DNA of 64,000 nucleotides, taken from contig CAJNBP010000007.1 in the NCBI GenBank assembly GCA_905221035.1, positions 1 to 64,000 on the forward strand. Direction: 5' to 3'. The position numbers and the translations under genes were made by a program. Below the pieces are notes generated by a model. The model was not told where the DNA came from, did not search any database, and worked only from the letters and a program-made list of their open reading frames with translations. Positions 50,607 through 60,418 of this stretch are shown here, in pieces (the first letter of the stretch is position 1; the number at the start of each line of letters is the position of its first letter). The DNA is from a bacterium. GTDB lineage: Bacteria > Bacillota > Bacilli > Lactobacillales > Streptococcaceae.

Positions 50607-52347
50607 CTTCTTCTACTTGTAAGCTGAGTTCCTCTAGTTGTTTGAGAGCGACTGTTGATGGAGCTTGTGTCATTGGGTCAGTTGCCTTGTTGTTCTTAGG
50701 AAAGGCAATAACTTCACGGATATTTTCTTCTCCTGCAAGCAACATAACAAATCGGTCAAGCCCGATAGCCAAACCACCGTGTGGTGGGAATCCATAGTCC
50801 ATGGCTTCAAGAAGGAAACCAAACTGGTCATTGGCTTCTTCAGCTGAGAAACCAAGAGCCTTGAACATGCGTTCTTGAAGGTCTTTTTGGTTGATACGAA
50901 GACTACCACCACCAAGCTCGTAACCGTTCAAGACGATATCGTAAGCAATGGCACGTACTTTAGCCAAATCACCTTCTAATTCGTGAGCAGTCTCTTCCTG
51001 TGGAAGGGTGAATGGATGGTGGGCACTCATGTAACGGCCTTCTTCTTCAGACCATTCAAACATTGGCCAGTCAACCACCCAAAGGAAGTTGAATTTATCA
51101 TTGTCAATCAAACCAAGCTCTTTGGCAATACGTCCACGAAGGGCACCGAGTGTTGCATTGGCTACTTCAAGCGTATCTGCCACAAAGAGAACCAAGTCTT
51201 TATCTTCAAGAGCAAGCGCTGTTGTCAAGTCTGCTTGGATGCTAGTCAAGAACTTAGCAACTGGTCCATTTAATTCTCCATCCACAACCTTGACCCAAGC
51301 AAGACCTTTGGCACCGTACTGTTTGGCTACTTCGGTCATCTTGTCGATGTCTTTACGTGAATAGTTATCCGCAGCTCCTTTGACCACAATGGCTTTCACA
51401 GCAGGTGCTTCTGAGAAGACTTTAAAGTCCACACCTTTGACCACTTCGGTCAAGTCCTGAAGTAACATGACAAAACGGGTATCAGGTTTATCAGAACCGT
51501 AAAGAGCCATGGCATCGTCATACTTCACACGAGGGAATGGAAGGGTTACTTCGATGCCTTTTGTTTCCTTCATCACTCGGGCAATCAATCCTTCTGTGAT
51601 ATCTTGGATTTCTTGCTCAGTAAGGAATGAAGTTTCCAAGTCGACCTGAGTGAACTCAGGCTGGCGGTCTCCACGCAAGTCCTCGTCACGGAAACATTTA
51701 ACGATTTGATAATAACGGTCAAAACCAGCATTCATCAACAACTGCTTAGTGATTTGTGGACTTTGAGGAAGCGCGTAAAAATGCCCTCTATTAACACGAG
51801 ACGGTACCAAATAGTCACGCGCCCCTTCTGGTGTTGACTTAGAAAGGAATGGTGTCTCCACGTCGATAAACTCCAACTCATCCAAGTAGTTACGGATAGA
51901 GTGGGTCACCTTAGCACGAAGTTTAAGATTTTCCAACATTTCTGGACGACGAAGGTCAAGGTAACGGTAACGCAAACGCGTATCGTCATTGGCCTCAATG
52001 CCATCCTTGATTTCAAATGGTGTTGTTTTGGCTGTATTGAGCACAGTAAGAGCTGTCACATTCAACTCAACTGCACCAGTTGGTAACTTATCATTGGCTT
52101 GCTCACGCGCAACGACCTGTCCAGTCACCTCAATAACAAATTCACTACGAAGGCTTTCAGCTGTTGCCATGACCTCTGCAGATACTTTTTCAGGGTTGAT
52201 AACCAACTGCATGATTCCTTCACGGTCACGAAGGTCGATAAAGATCAAACCACCAAGGTCACGACGACGTCCAACCCATCCTTTCAAGGTAATTTCTTGT
52301 CCGATGTGTTCCTCACGAACACGACCAGCATACATACTACGTTTCAT
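50584..52347 (-). CDS. aspS: Aspartyl-tRNA synthetase
   Basis: 587 residues, bacterial class II enzyme. An N-terminal OB anticodon domain ([21 protein letters not shown], near residue 21), motif 2 [16 protein letters not shown] (near residue 217), the GAD insertion and motif 3 [15 protein letters not shown] (near residue 530). It charges tRNA-Asp. GAGAGAAAC upstream; an extended -10 TGGTAAAAT lies about 35 bp further up. No T-box seen. Confidence 0.97.
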   Translation of the reverse strand: MKRSMYAGRVREEHIGQEITLKGWVGRRRDLGGLIFIDLRDREGIMQLVINPEKVSAEVMATAESLRSEFVIEVTGQVVAREQANDKLPTGAVELNVTALTVLNTAKTTPFEIKDGIEANDDTRLRYRYLDLRRPEMLENLKLRAKVTHSIRNYLDELEFIDVETPFLSKSTPEGARDYLVPSRVNRGHFYALPQSPQITKQLLMNAGFDRYYQIVKCFRDEDLRGDRQPEFTQVDLETSFLTEQEIQDITEGLIARVMKETKGIEVTLPFPRVKYDDAMALYGSDKPDTRFVMLLQDLTEVVKGVDFKVFSEAPAVKAIVVKGAADNYSRKDIDKMTEVAKQYGAKGLAWVKVVDGELNGPVAKFLTSIQADLTTALALEDKDLVLFVADTLEVANATLGALRGRIAKELGLIDNDKFNFLWVVDWPMFEWSEEEGRYMSAHHPFTLPQEETAHELEGDLAKVRAIAYDIVLNGYELGGGSLRINQKDLQERMFKALGFSAEEANDQFGFLLEAMDYGFPPHGGLAIGLDRFVMLLAGEENIREVIAFPKNNKATDPMTQAPSTVALKQLEELSLQVEEDETSKTN

Positions 52348-52471
52348 TGTTTCTCTCCTCTTTTATTCTGTTACTATTTTACCATAAAAGCGCAGGCTCT
52401 TCATGAAAATCAGCAGAAAAGTTTGACAGTCTTTAAAAATCAGGTGAAGGTCCTAAAAATTAGCGTCCATA

Positions 52472-52501
52472 CAAAAATCCGATGAACTTCATCGGACTCT
52501 T
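52472..52501 (-). terminator. Terminator after the small membrane-protein operon
   Basis: TCCGATGAA and TTCATCGGA form a perfect 9-bp stem on the minus strand, followed by TTTTTG. It ends the eight-gene operon 52502-55421. Confidence 0.85.
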
Positions 52502-52732
52502 TTATTTTGAATTTTTGCCTGCTTTACGCTTTTCAGCAATTTCGGCTGCCTTTCGAGGCAAGACGATTTCCGTTGTGTAAGCTGTCCCAAAACGCCAGAT
52601 ACCGGCAATAGGGGCAAAGACCACTGCTAAATGGCTATAGAAGAAATCTCCCTTAAAGGCATAAGCTAGCGCTCCAATGATGAAAAATAGAACAACTGCT
52701 TGAATCACTGCTAATAAAATTACTCGTTTCAT
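52502..52732 (-). CDS. Small membrane protein, last gene of Xre operon
   Basis: 76 residues with two hydrophobic segments (VILLAVIQAVVLFFIIGALAY; FFYSHLAVVFAPIAGIWRFG) and a basic C-terminus. AGGAGGT precedes the start. It is 17 bp after the CPBP protease-like gene. Family not recognised. Confidence 0.75.
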   Translation of the reverse strand: MKRVILLAVIQAVVLFFIIGALAYAFKGDFFYSHLAVVFAPIAGIWRFGTAYTTEIVLPRKAAEIAEKRKAGKNSK

Positions 52733-52749
52733 GTGACCTCCTGACTCTA

Positions 52750-53388
52750 TTATAGCATGAGAATCATCAAAAAGCTGACTAAATTATTCAAAGCGTGGAG
52801 AGAAATGCTGTAAAGAAGACCTTTTCGGCTTACATAAGCCAGACCCAAACTCAGTCCTAGACTAGCATAAACTAAAAACTGTTGCAAAGTTCCTGGGAAA
52901 TGAATCAAGGCAAATAGAACACTAGATACCAGAAGAAACAGAACCTGTTTGCTCTTGTCCTGCTTAGGAAAGAGATAGCGTGCCAACATCCCTCTAAAGA
53001 TAAGTTCTTCCGTCAAAGGAGCAAAGACCACCACCATAAAGAAAGCAAATGCAGGCTGTTCCACTGTCAGTTGAGATACGATTTGTTGACTGACCGACGG
53101 ATCTTCTGGTAAAAAGAACTGGGCTGTAATAGCCACTAGCAAAACCAGAGTAGGCAACCAGATATGACGATTAAAAGCAGTCGTCTGGACGCTAACCTTT
53201 TCTGTCTGATACCATCTGTAAATTCCATAAACATAGGCTCCTGACAGGGCGATATAAAGTGGTAAGACTCCAAAGATTGAAGCCCCTAGTCCAAGAGCTG
53301 ACAGCGCCATGCTCTGAACCAGACCATAGCCAAAGAAAAAGGATAGAACAGCTAGAAGAAACCAGCCAAGGTTTTTAAGTAATTTCAT
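52750..53388 (-). CDS. CPBP-family intramembrane metalloprotease-like protein
   Basis: 212 residues, about six helices. The conserved motifs are EELIFRGML (Glu-Glu...Arg, near residue 127), FALIHFPG (His, near residue 163) and HALNNL (His, near residue 198), which form the CPBP (Abi/Rce1-like) site. Relatives include CAAX-type proteases and bacteriocin self-immunity proteins. No bacteriocin gene is visible here, so the role is open. Confidence 0.88.
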   Translation of the reverse strand: MKLLKNLGWFLLAVLSFFFGYGLVQSMALSALGLGASIFGVLPLYIALSGAYVYGIYRWYQTEKVSVQTTAFNRHIWLPTLVLLVAITAQFFLPEDPSVSQQIVSQLTVEQPAFAFFMVVVFAPLTEELIFRGMLARYLFPKQDKSKQVLFLLVSSVLFALIHFPGTLQQFLVYASLGLSLGLAYVSRKGLLYSISLHALNNLVSFLMILML

Positions 53389-53397
53389 AAATATCTC

Positions 53398-54141
53398 CTA
53401 TTTGAAATAACGTTTCACCATAGGTAACTGCATCACATTGATATAAACATGGATAGCTCCTACAAGCAAGAAGGCTAGTAACTGAATCTCTCCTGTCAGT
53501 AAGGAAAAGAGAGCAATCAGAAAGTACAAAGCTGGCAAGACATAGTTATTTAATTGGAATAAAATCCGAAAACTCTGTTCCAAATTAGCCTTGCGCTCCC
53601 CTTCATCGTAAGAATCGAAATGCTCCAAGATATCCTTTGGTGTAGAGAAAAACACCAAACCAATCTGACGAACAATCGCAATAGTCTTAAAAAGATAATT
53701 TTGAGCATTGAAAACCAACACTAATCCCAAAAAGGAAAGGGATAAGGTTATATGGCTTATATCGAGTACAATTACTTCACTTCCTGAAATGAAGAGAGCC
53801 AATAAAATCGCTACGCTTGCACTATTAAAAGCAATGGTTCCAAACTCGAGATTCCGATACATCTGCACATAATAGGCTTCATTCAGATCATCATCCATTT
53901 CCTCTTGATACAAGGAGTGAAATTTTCTGCTTTTCTTTAGGAAATTGAAAGTCAAAAGAAGACTAATGAAACCTATCAGTAAACAAATACCTGATATCCA
54001 TGGTATCAAGACTTTCACATCTAACATAATTTCGTGGGATTCGGCACGTGCCTTAAACATCCCTACAAACATGCCCAAGAAACCTCCCAAGACAACAGAC
54101 ATTAAAAATAACAACAATCCACGTTTATTTTTCTTTTTCAT
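53398..54141 (-). CDS. DUF3169-family membrane protein
   Basis: 247 residues with about six hydrophobic segments in pairs and a charged middle (SRKFHSLYQEEMDDDLNEAY). The start at 54141 has AGAAAGAG at proper distance; an ATG 6 bp further up would be too close to it. DUF3169 proteins often stand beside small Xre regulators in Firmicutes, as here. Function not established. Confidence 0.78.
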   Translation of the reverse strand: MKKKNKRGLLLFLMSVVLGGFLGMFVGMFKARAESHEIMLDVKVLIPWISGICLLIGFISLLLTFNFLKKSRKFHSLYQEEMDDDLNEAYYVQMYRNLEFGTIAFNSASVAILLALFISGSEVIVLDISHITLSLSFLGLVLVFNAQNYLFKTIAIVRQIGLVFFSTPKDILEHFDSYDEGERKANLEQSFRILFQLNNYVLPALYFLIALFSLLTGEIQLLAFLLVGAIHVYINVMQLPMVKRYFK

Positions 54142-54159
54142 ATTCATTCTCTTTCTAAA

Positions 54160-54510
54160 CTAAACCAATCCAACTAACCACTGACCAAAGGCTTTACCTG
54201 ATTCATAAATAGCTGTCAAGCCCTCTGTTCCCAGTGATACTAAAATCAAACAAACAGCAAACAAGAGAATAGCTTGGTTTCTTGTTTTTTTCGCCCCTTC
54301 TCCTAAAGGGTCTCTCCCAAGCCAACCTGCTAGATAAGCATATAGGATGACTGTTAAAATTCCAAACTCTGTTGACGAAAGAAACAACAAAATGGCTACT
54401 AAACGGATGATGTTAGTCTTGATATTAAAATAATTTCCTAAACCTGCACAGACACCTGCAAGTTCTTTGTTCTCAGTATCTACTTGAAAACCTGCTAAAA
54501 ACTCTTTCAT
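54160..54510 (-). CDS. PspC-domain membrane protein
   Basis: 116 residues. An N-terminal PspC domain (ENKELAGVCAGLGNYFNIKTN, split: ENKELAGVCAGLG then NYFNIKTN; followed by LVAILLFLSSTEFGILTVILYAYLAGWL) and a further C-terminal membrane segment. PspC domains occur in envelope-stress proteins. AAAGGAG precedes ATG 54510 with good spacing. Confidence 0.82.
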   Translation of the reverse strand: MKEFLAGFQVDTENKELAGVCAGLGNYFNIKTNIIRLVAILLFLSSTEFGILTVILYAYLAGWLGRDPLGEGAKKTRNQAILLFAVCLILVSLGTEGLTAIYESGKAFGQWLVGLV

Positions 54511-54512
54511 AT

Positions 54513-54710
54513 TCATTCTCCTTTTTCACTTGCTAGATTTTTGGATTTCTTTTCAATCCATTCAACTACTGGGATGAGGGCAAAGTAAGCCCAAATAAAT
54601 TGGTCACTTTGATAGGGACTAAACCAGCCTAGGTCCATCCCAATCAGTAGAAACACGCTGACTAATAGAGCTATGGCAACTACATAATAGATTACTTTAT
54701 ACTTGTTCAT
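54513..54710 (-). CDS. Small two-helix membrane protein A
   Basis: 65 residues, two hydrophobic segments (VIYYVVAIALLVSVFLLIG and FIWAYFALIPVVEWI). It starts NKYKVIYY, like its upstream neighbour's NMYRVVYY, so the two are tandem paralogues. GGAG lies 7 nt before ATG 54710; another ATG directly in front is also possible. Function unknown. Confidence 0.7.
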   Translation of the reverse strand: MNKYKVIYYVVAIALLVSVFLLIGMDLGWFSPYQSDQFIWAYFALIPVVEWIEKKSKNLASEKGE

Positions 54711-54885
54711 CATTTTTCTCCTTCTTCTTCAACCGATTGAAAATGGACAAGAGGACTAAGTTAATCCAAAACAAATACTTACTTTCAACAAAATAGAACC
54801 ACCCCAGTAATGTTCCAATCATAGCCAAGGCATTCACAATAAGAGCAAGAACACTCATATAATAAACCACTCTATACATGTTCAT
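54697..54885 (-). CDS. Small two-helix membrane protein B
   Basis: 62 residues, paralogue of the next gene, with which it overlaps. Two hydrophobic segments (VVYYMSVLALIVNALAMIG; LFWINLVLLSIF). Its ATG overlaps the stop of the Xre regulator (TGATG), so translation is coupled. GGAGGAGG lies about 10 bp upstream. Confidence 0.7.
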   Translation of the reverse strand: MNMYRVVYYMSVLALIVNALAMIGTLLGWFYFVESKYLFWINLVLLSIFNRLKKKEKNDEQV

Positions 54886-55091
54886 CACTCATCCTCCTCC
54901 AAGCGAAATACCGATTCGACTGTTTCGTTGAAAATCTGAGATATTTTCAAGGCAATGATAATGGACGGGGTGTATTCGTCCCGTTCTAGTAGGCTAATGG
55001 TCTGTCTGGAAACTTCTGCTAGCTTGGCTAGTTCGGTTTGATTGAGACCATCACGAGCCCGCAGCTCTTTTAAACGATTTTTAAGTTGCAT
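54885..55091 (-). CDS. Xre-family transcriptional regulator (YozG-like)
   Basis: 68 residues, almost only a Cro/CI helix-turn-helix (KELRARDGLNQTELAKLAEVSRQTI, split: KELRARDGLNQTE then LAKLAEVSRQTI), with the typical SRQTISLLERDEYTPSI and a C-terminal SVFRLEEDE. Such short regulators commonly accompany small membrane-protein genes. It is the second gene of the operon and is likely to bind the palindrome at 55470-55497, which overlaps the operon -35. Confidence 0.88.
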   Translation of the reverse strand: MQLKNRLKELRARDGLNQTELAKLAEVSRQTISLLERDEYTPSIIIALKISQIFNETVESVFRLEEDE

Positions 55092-55100
55092 GTCACAGAC

Positions 55101-55421
55101 CTACTTTCCGTCAAATTCAACGGTTTGGATATCCTCAATGCGTTGTAGTTTGAATTTTTCTTTTCCCTTTTTATCAACACGGCGTAGCTTGACCCATTCC
55201 TCATCAACATCCACAACTTCCCAGTTGTCTGTTCCAAACACTTGTCCAACGATTGTTGGTTTTTTCCCAATCAATTCTTTTAAAATTCTTGTCATTTCTT
55301 TATTTCCTTTCTGTTTTTGCTCAATTCTTTTGATTTTATTCTCCAGTTTCTTGACCTTTTGGGAATGGTAGATATAATACATAATCACAAGAGGTACAAA
55401 TCCTAATGCCCACATAATCAT
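55101..55421 (-). CDS. Small membrane-anchored protein, first gene of Xre operon
   Basis: 106 residues. An N-terminal membrane segment (MWALGFVPLVIMYYIYH), a basic coiled coil (KVKKLENKIKRIEQKQKG) and a small beta-rich domain (TIVGQVFGTDNWEVVDVDEEWVKL). Start 55421 is set by AAGGAG 6 nt upstream; the longer frame runs through the promoter. Function unknown. Confidence 0.72.
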   Translation of the reverse strand: MIMWALGFVPLVIMYYIYHSQKVKKLENKIKRIEQKQKGNKEMTRILKELIGKKPTIVGQVFGTDNWEVVDVDEEWVKLRRVDKKGKEKFKLQRIEDIQTVEFDGK

Positions 55422-55451
55422 TCCTTTCTCCTTTTCTCTTAACTTGAATTT

Positions 55452-55480
55452 ATTGTAACACATCTTTTTCTTTTTGACAA
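55452..55480 (-). promoter_or_regulatory. Xre operon promoter
   Basis: -35 TTGTCA (55475-55480), 17-bp spacer, -10 TACAAT (55452-55457) on the minus strand. Confidence 0.75.
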
Positions 55481-55497
55481 GCATATTTGTCAAAAAG
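55470..55497. promoter_or_regulatory. Palindromic operator candidate over the -35
   Basis: CTTTTTGACAA and TTGTCAAAAAG are perfect 11-bp inverted repeats separated by 6 bp. The inner edge covers the -35 of the Xre operon promoter. This is the position and symmetry expected for an autorepressor site. Confidence 0.7.
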
Positions 55498-55532
55498 TTT
55501 ATGATTTTTGTCATTTTGCAAAAGAAAAAGGT

Positions 55533-55557
55533 CAGGAATAAGGTCCTGACCAGTTTT
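55533..55557 (-). terminator. hisS terminator
   Basis: GGTCAGGA and TCCTGACC form a perfect 8-bp stem with a 6-nt loop and T run on the minus strand, just after hisS. Confidence 0.88.
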
Positions 55558-55564
55558 TCTACTA

Positions 55565-56845
55565 TTAAAAGCCTAATTTTTTAAAGATTTCTGAGAAGTT
55601 TTGGCTGATTGTCTCAAGTGACACTTGCACTTCTTCTCGGGTTTGATTGTTCTTGACCGTCACTTGTCCGCTTTCGACTTCACTCTCTCCTAGAGTGATA
55701 AGGGTCTTAGACGCAAAGACATCGGCTGACTTGAACTGAGCTTTGAGCTTACGGTTGAGATAATCACGCTCTGCTTTGAATCCTTGTTGGCGAAGAGCTT
55801 GTACCAATTCCAAAGCTTTGACATTTGCTCCTTCTCCCAAGACTGCGATATAGACATCTAGGGCGTTTTCGATAGGGAGGGCCACACCTTGCTTTTCAAG
55901 AATGAGAAGCAGGCGCTCTACACCAAGTCCAAAACCAAATCCAGCAGTTTCAGGGCCTCCAAAGTAAGCAACCAAACCATCGTAACGACCACCCGCACAG
56001 ACGGTCAGGTCATTGCCCTCAATCTCAGTAATAAACTCAAAAATCGTGTGGTTGTAGTAGTCCAGACCACGCACCATATTGGTATCGATGATATAGTCTA
56101 CTCCAAGATTTTCCAACATCTGACGCACAGCATCAAAGTGTGCTTGGCTTTCTTCATCAAGGAAGTCCAAGATAGAAGGCGCATTCTCCACTGCCACCTT
56201 GTCTTCTTTTTCCTTAGAGTCCAAGACACGGAGAGGGTTTTCCTCCAAGCGACGCTGGCTATCCTTAGACAAAGTCTCCTTAAGCGGTGTCAAATAGTCA
56301 ATCAAGGCTTGGCGATAAGCCGCACGGCTCTCAGGATTTCCAAGCGTATTGAGGTGTAGTTTGACACCTTGGATACCGATTTCTTTCAAGAAATGAGCTG
56401 CCATAGCGATGGTCTCCACATCCGTAGCTGGATTGCTAGAGCCAAAGCACTCAACACCAATCTGGTGGAACTGGCGCAAACGACCTGCCTGTGGACGCTC
56501 ATAGCGGAACATAGGGCCCATGTAGTAGAACTTGCTTGGCTTTTGCACTTCTGGGGCGAAGAGTTTATTTTCCACATAAGAACGGACAACAGGCGCAGTT
56601 CCTTCTGGACGGAGGGTAATATGGCGGTCACCCTTGTCATAGAAGTCATACATTTCCTTGGTTACGATATCCGTTGTATCTCCGACAGAGCGACTGATAA
56701 CCTCGTAATGCTCAAAAATAGGCGTGCGCACTTCTGCATAGTTGTAGCGCTTGAAAATCTCACGGGCAAAGCCCTCAACGTACTGCCATTTGGCAGACTC
56801 AGCAGGCAAGATATCCTGCGTTCCTTTTGGTTTTTGTAATTTCAT
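55565..56845 (-). CDS. hisS: Histidyl-tRNA synthetase
   Basis: 426 residues, class II. Motif 2 is [19 protein letters not shown], the HisA segment [14 protein letters not shown] (near residue 259), then CAGGRYDGL, and the C-terminal anticodon domain. It charges tRNA-His. A CodY-like sequence (13 of 15 matches) lies 84 bp upstream. No T-box recognised. Confidence 0.96.
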   Translation of the reverse strand: MKLQKPKGTQDILPAESAKWQYVEGFAREIFKRYNYAEVRTPIFEHYEVISRSVGDTTDIVTKEMYDFYDKGDRHITLRPEGTAPVVRSYVENKLFAPEVQKPSKFYYMGPMFRYERPQAGRLRQFHQIGVECFGSSNPATDVETIAMAAHFLKEIGIQGVKLHLNTLGNPESRAAYRQALIDYLTPLKETLSKDSQRRLEENPLRVLDSKEKEDKVAVENAPSILDFLDEESQAHFDAVRQMLENLGVDYIIDTNMVRGLDYYNHTIFEFITEIEGNDLTVCAGGRYDGLVAYFGGPETAGFGFGLGVERLLLILEKQGVALPIENALDVYIAVLGEGANVKALELVQALRQQGFKAERDYLNRKLKAQFKSADVFASKTLITLGESEVESGQVTVKNNQTREEVQVSLETISQNFSEIFKKLGF

Positions 56846-56928
56846 AGGGAATCCTCTTTAAACTTAATAGTCTTATTTTACCATAAATAGAGGGATTAAA
56901 ACAGTAAGAGAAGAAAATCTCGAAAGAG

Positions 56929-56943
56929 TCTTTTCAGAAAATT
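56929..56943. promoter_or_regulatory. CodY-box-like sequence
   Basis: TCTTTTCAGAAAATT differs from the AATTTTCWGAAAATT consensus at two positions. It lies between divergent hisS and the SufT-like gene. Weaker evidence than the site at 59295. Confidence 0.35.
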
Positions 56944-57012
56944 CATCAAAAACTTGCCAAATTGTCAGAATTATGAGAAAATAGAGGATATTTATCACGT
57001 GGAGGGACTGCA

Positions 57013-57354
57013 ATGAGAGACGATATCAAAATCAATGACCGCGCTTTGGCCTTACAAGACCAAATTATCGAAAAACTAGAGAAGGTTTTTGATACAGATG
57101 TGGAATTGGATGTTTACAATCTAGGACTGATTTATGAAATCAATTTGGATGAAACAGGTCTCTGTAAGATTGTCATGACCTTCACTGACACCGCCTGCGA
57201 TTGTGCAGAAAGTTTGCCTATCGAAATCGTTGCAGGTCTGAAACAAATCGAGGGTATCGAAGATGTAAAGGTTGAAGTTACCTGGTCGCCTGCCTGGAAA
57301 ATCACACGAATCAGTCGTTACGGCCGTATTGCCCTTGGACTGCCACCTCGTTAA
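57013..57354 (+). CDS. MIP18/SufT-like iron-sulfur assembly factor (DUF59)
   Basis: 113 residues with the DUF59 fold (VYNLGLIYEINLDETGLCKIVMT, split: VYNLGLIYEINLDE then TGLCKIVMT) and the conserved Cys region DTACDCAESLP (near residue 58). Family members help mature Fe-S proteins. The neighbour on the right, IlvD, is an Fe-S enzyme, so the pairing is suggestive. Terminator at 57384-57412. Confidence 0.85.
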   Translation: MRDDIKINDRALALQDQIIEKLEKVFDTDVELDVYNLGLIYEINLDETGLCKIVMTFTDTACDCAESLPIEIVAGLKQIEGIEDVKVEVTWSPAWKITRISRYGRIALGLPPR

Positions 57355-57383
57355 GCAAGAAAATTACTTTTGAAGATGAAAAG

Positions 57384-57412
57384 AAGCAAGCCGAAATTGG
57401 CTTGCTTTTTGA
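57384..57412 (+). terminator. Terminator after SufT-like gene
   Basis: AAGCAAGCC and GGCTTGCTT form a perfect 9-bp stem with a 6-nt loop and T run. Confidence 0.9.
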
Positions 57413-57516
57413 TACTCAATGAAAATCAAAGAGCAAACTAGGAAACTAGCCGCAGGCTGTACTTGAGTACGGCAAGGCGACGTTGACGTGGTTTGAATTT
57501 GATTTTCGAAGAGTAT
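57412..57516 (-). repeat. BOX element (boxA-boxC, no boxB), second copy
   Basis: 105 bp, inverted relative to the copy at 4579-4683 and differing from it at 4 positions. Begins ATACTCAATGAAAATC and ends GATTTTCGAAGAGTAT; contains GGCAAGGCGACG. It lies between the convergent SufT-like gene and ilvD, where it also forms the 3' end of both transcripts. Confidence 0.9.
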
Positions 57517-57520
57517 GAGT

Positions 57521-59224
57521 TTATTTTTTACCTGACTTGTCCATATTCCAGAAGTCTGTCACGGCTCCGCGTGAAGCAGATGATACGATGTGGGCATATT
57601 TACCAAGAACACCACGGCTGTAGAGTGGTGGCAAGGTTGTTTCTGCCTTGCGTTTTTCAAGTTCTTCTTCCGATACGGCCATGGAAATTTCTTTGGTATC
57701 TTGGTCAACCGTAACGATATCGCCTGTACGGAGGTAAGCAATCGGTCCACCATCCTGAGCTTCAGGGGCGATATGTCCAACAACCAGACCATAAGTACCA
57801 CCAGAGAAACGACCATCCGTCAAGAGGGCAACCTTGTCTCCTTGACCTTTACCAACGATCATAGATGAAAGTGAGAGCATCTCAGGCATACCAGGACCAC
57901 CCTTAGGTCCAACGAAACGAACAACGACAACATCGCCATCAACGATTTCATCTGTCAGAACGGCCTGAATAGCATCTTCTTCTGAGTCAAAGACCTTAGC
58001 TGGTCCAACGTGACGACGCACTTTAACACCTGATACCTTGGCAACCGCACCATCAGGAGCAAGGTTCCCGTTCAAGATGATAAGCGGACCATCCGCACGT
58101 TTTGGATTTTCAAGTGGCATGATAACTTTTTGACCTGGTGTAAGGTCTGCAAAGTCAGCCAAGTTTTCAGCAACAGTCTTACCAGTACATGTGATGCGAT
58201 CTCCATGAAGGAAACCATTTGCCAGCAAGTACTTCATAACCGCAGGCACACCACCAACTTCGTAGAGGTCTTGGAAGACATACTGACCAGATGGTTTCAA
58301 GTCGGCCAAGTGAGGCACACGCTCTTGGATTGTATTGAAGTCCTCAAGTGACAAGTCAACATTAGCCGCATGAGCAATGGCAAGCAAGTGAAGAGTGGCA
58401 TTTGTAGAACCACCGAGAGCCATGGTTACAGTGATGGCATCTTCAAAGGCTTCACGAGTCAAGATATCAGATGGTTTGAGACCAAGCTCCAGCATCTTAA
58501 CAACAGCACGTCCTGCTGCTTCGATATCTTCTTTCTTGTCAGCTGATTCAGCTGGGTGAGATGAAGATCCTGGTAAACTCATACCGAGAACTTCGATAGC
58601 AGTCGCCATGGTATTAGCTGTGTACATACCACCACAGCCACCAGGGCCAGGGCAGGCATTACATTCAAGACGTTTCACGTCCTCAGCTGTCATGTCACCG
58701 TGGTTCCATTTTCCGATTCCCTCAAAGACAGAAACCAAGTCAATGTCTTTGCCATCAAGATTTCCAGGTGCAATAGTCCCACCATAGGCGAAAATAGCTG
58801 GGATATCCATATTTGCAATGGCAATCATAGAACCAGGCATATTCTTATCACAGCCACCGATAGCAACAAAGGCATCCACATTGTGACCACCCATAGCCGC
58901 CTCGATGGAGTCCGCGATGATATCACGAGATGTCAAAGAGAAACGCATACCAGGCGTTCCCATGGCAATCCCGTCCGCTACGGTAATGGTTCCAAACTGT
59001 ACAGGCCAAGCACCTGCAGATTTGACACCTTCTTTCGCTAATTTCCCAAAATCATGCAAGTGGATGTTACATGGCGTATTTTCCGCCCAAGTTGAAATCA
59101 CTCCCACAATCGGTGTTTCAAAGTCCTTATCTGTCATACCAGTCGCACGAAGCATGGCACGGTTTGGTGATTTAACCATGCTGTCATAAATGCTACTGCG
59201 GTGACGTTTATCTAATTCAGTCAT
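57521..59224 (-). CDS. ilvD: Dihydroxyacid dehydratase
   Basis: 567 residues, Fe-S dehydratase of valine, leucine and isoleucine synthesis. Cluster Cys are in [10 protein letters not shown] (near residue 52), GGCDKNMPG (near residue 124) and [18 protein letters not shown] (near residue 190). Length is normal. An extended -10 TGCTATAAT (59252-59260) gives a short leader. A perfect CodY box lies at 59295-59309, about 50-65 bp upstream of the predicted start of transcription. Confidence 0.96.
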   Translation of the reverse strand: MTELDKRHRSSIYDSMVKSPNRAMLRATGMTDKDFETPIVGVISTWAENTPCNIHLHDFGKLAKEGVKSAGAWPVQFGTITVADGIAMGTPGMRFSLTSRDIIADSIEAAMGGHNVDAFVAIGGCDKNMPGSMIAIANMDIPAIFAYGGTIAPGNLDGKDIDLVSVFEGIGKWNHGDMTAEDVKRLECNACPGPGGCGGMYTANTMATAIEVLGMSLPGSSSHPAESADKKEDIEAAGRAVVKMLELGLKPSDILTREAFEDAITVTMALGGSTNATLHLLAIAHAANVDLSLEDFNTIQERVPHLADLKPSGQYVFQDLYEVGGVPAVMKYLLANGFLHGDRITCTGKTVAENLADFADLTPGQKVIMPLENPKRADGPLIILNGNLAPDGAVAKVSGVKVRRHVGPAKVFDSEEDAIQAVLTDEIVDGDVVVVRFVGPKGGPGMPEMLSLSSMIVGKGQGDKVALLTDGRFSGGTYGLVVGHIAPEAQDGGPIAYLRTGDIVTVDQDTKEISMAVSEEELEKRKAETTLPPLYSRGVLGKYAHIVSSASRGAVTDFWNMDKSGKK

Positions 59225-59294
59225 TTGTTCCCTCCCATTTCAGTTTTTACTATTATAGCACATTTTAAAAGCAATGAACAGAAGAAAATTCTTG

Positions 59295-59309
59295 AATTTT
59301 CAGAAAATT
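59295..59309. promoter_or_regulatory. Perfect CodY box between ilvD and SPFH gene
   Basis: AATTTTCAGAAAATT matches the CodY consensus at all 15 positions. CodY represses branched-chain amino-acid genes when those amino acids are plentiful, which fits ilvD. The site lies between divergent promoters, so it could also affect the SPFH gene. Confidence 0.8.
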
Positions 59310-59353
59310 CTATACAGAAATATTTTCTTTAAAAATGTTACATTTATTTCTTG

Positions 59354-59381
59354 ACTTTATAAATTAAAGTGATATCATTTA
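59354..59381 (+). promoter_or_regulatory. SPFH gene promoter
   Basis: -35 TTGACT (59354-59359), a 16-bp spacer and -10 TATCAT (59376-59381). It lies about 30 bp upstream of the start codon at 59409 and its AGGAGG site. Confidence 0.65.
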
Positions 59382-59408
59382 GATATCAAATAACAGGAGG
59401 TCATTCTT

Positions 59409-60416
59409 ATGACTGAAAAACTCATCAATTCAAAACCAAATGGTGTATTCGCATTGATTCTCATTGAGTTGACACTCGTACTTGGTATCTTTATAGTTAT
59501 AATGGGTGCTGGTTCGGAAAACATTTTTGGAATTATTATCGGACTTTTATTAAGCTTAATTGCAGGCCTAGCTCATGCTGGTTTAAAAGTTGTCAAACCT
59601 CAGGAGGCTCTGGTTCTTACACTCTTTGGTAACTATACAGGTACCATCAAAGAACCTGGTTTTTACTTTGTTAATCCCTTCAGCGTAGCAGTTAACCCTG
59701 CAAACCACACTCGACTTGGACAAAGTGGTGACGTTAGCACGAAATCTCCTTTTTCAGGCATGAAAACATCAAATGGCAATGATGTAAATCTTGAAATTGG
59801 TAAGAAACAGATTTCCCTCAAGGTTATGACCTTGAGCAATTCTCGCCAAAAAATCAATGATTGTCTGGGAAATCCTGTAGAAATCGGTATCGCGGTAACT
59901 TGGAGAGTTGTCGATACCGCTAAGGCAGTCTTCAACGTTGACAACTACAAAGAATATCTTTCATTGCAATGTGATAGTGCCCTCCGAAATATTGTCCGCA
60001 TCTATCCTTACGATGTGTCTCCTAATGTAGATACTACAGGGGATGGACAAGCAGATGAAGGAAGTCTTCGTGGCTCTAGCGAAATTGTAGCTAACCGTAT
60101 TCGTGAGGAAATTCAAAGTCGTGTTGAGGATGCTGGCTTGGAAATCCTTGAAGCACGTATTACTTACCTAGCTTATGCACCAGAAATTGCTGCCGTCATG
60201 CTTCAACGTCAACAAGCATCTGCCATTATTGATGCCCGGAAGATGATTGTCGATGGCGCTGTAGGAATGGTTGAAATGGCACTAGAACGTCTCAATGAAG
60301 GGGAATTGGTAGAGCTTGATGAAGAACGAAAAGCTGCCATGGTTTCAAATCTCCTAGTCGTTCTCTGTGGCAATCATGATGCACAACCAATTATCAACAC
60401 AGGAAGTCTTTACTAA
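59409..60416 (+). CDS. SPFH/Band 7 domain protein
   Basis: 335 residues: two N-terminal membrane segments (about 15-32 and 38-55), then an SPFH (stomatin/flotillin) domain ([26 protein letters not shown], split: [12 protein letters not shown] then [14 protein letters not shown]), a helical region ending [21 protein letters not shown] and a short C-terminus. SPFH proteins organise membrane domains and quality control. It lies 2 bp before a small RHH-type gene, probably cotranscribed. Confidence 0.9.
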   Translation: MTEKLINSKPNGVFALILIELTLVLGIFIVIMGAGSENIFGIIIGLLLSLIAGLAHAGLKVVKPQEALVLTLFGNYTGTIKEPGFYFVNPFSVAVNPANHTRLGQSGDVSTKSPFSGMKTSNGNDVNLEIGKKQISLKVMTLSNSRQKINDCLGNPVEIGIAVTWRVVDTAKAVFNVDNYKEYLSLQCDSALRNIVRIYPYDVSPNVDTTGDGQADEGSLRGSSEIVANRIREEIQSRVEDAGLEILEARITYLAYAPEIAAVMLQRQQASAIIDARKMIVDGAVGMVEMALERLNEGELVELDEERKAAMVSNLLVVLCGNHDAQPIINTGSLY

Positions 60417-60418
60417 AG

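Noticed and set aside
54885..55091. Antitoxin of a classical type II toxin-antitoxin pair
   Set aside because: Neighbours are membrane proteins without toxin folds; the short Xre protein fits a regulator better.
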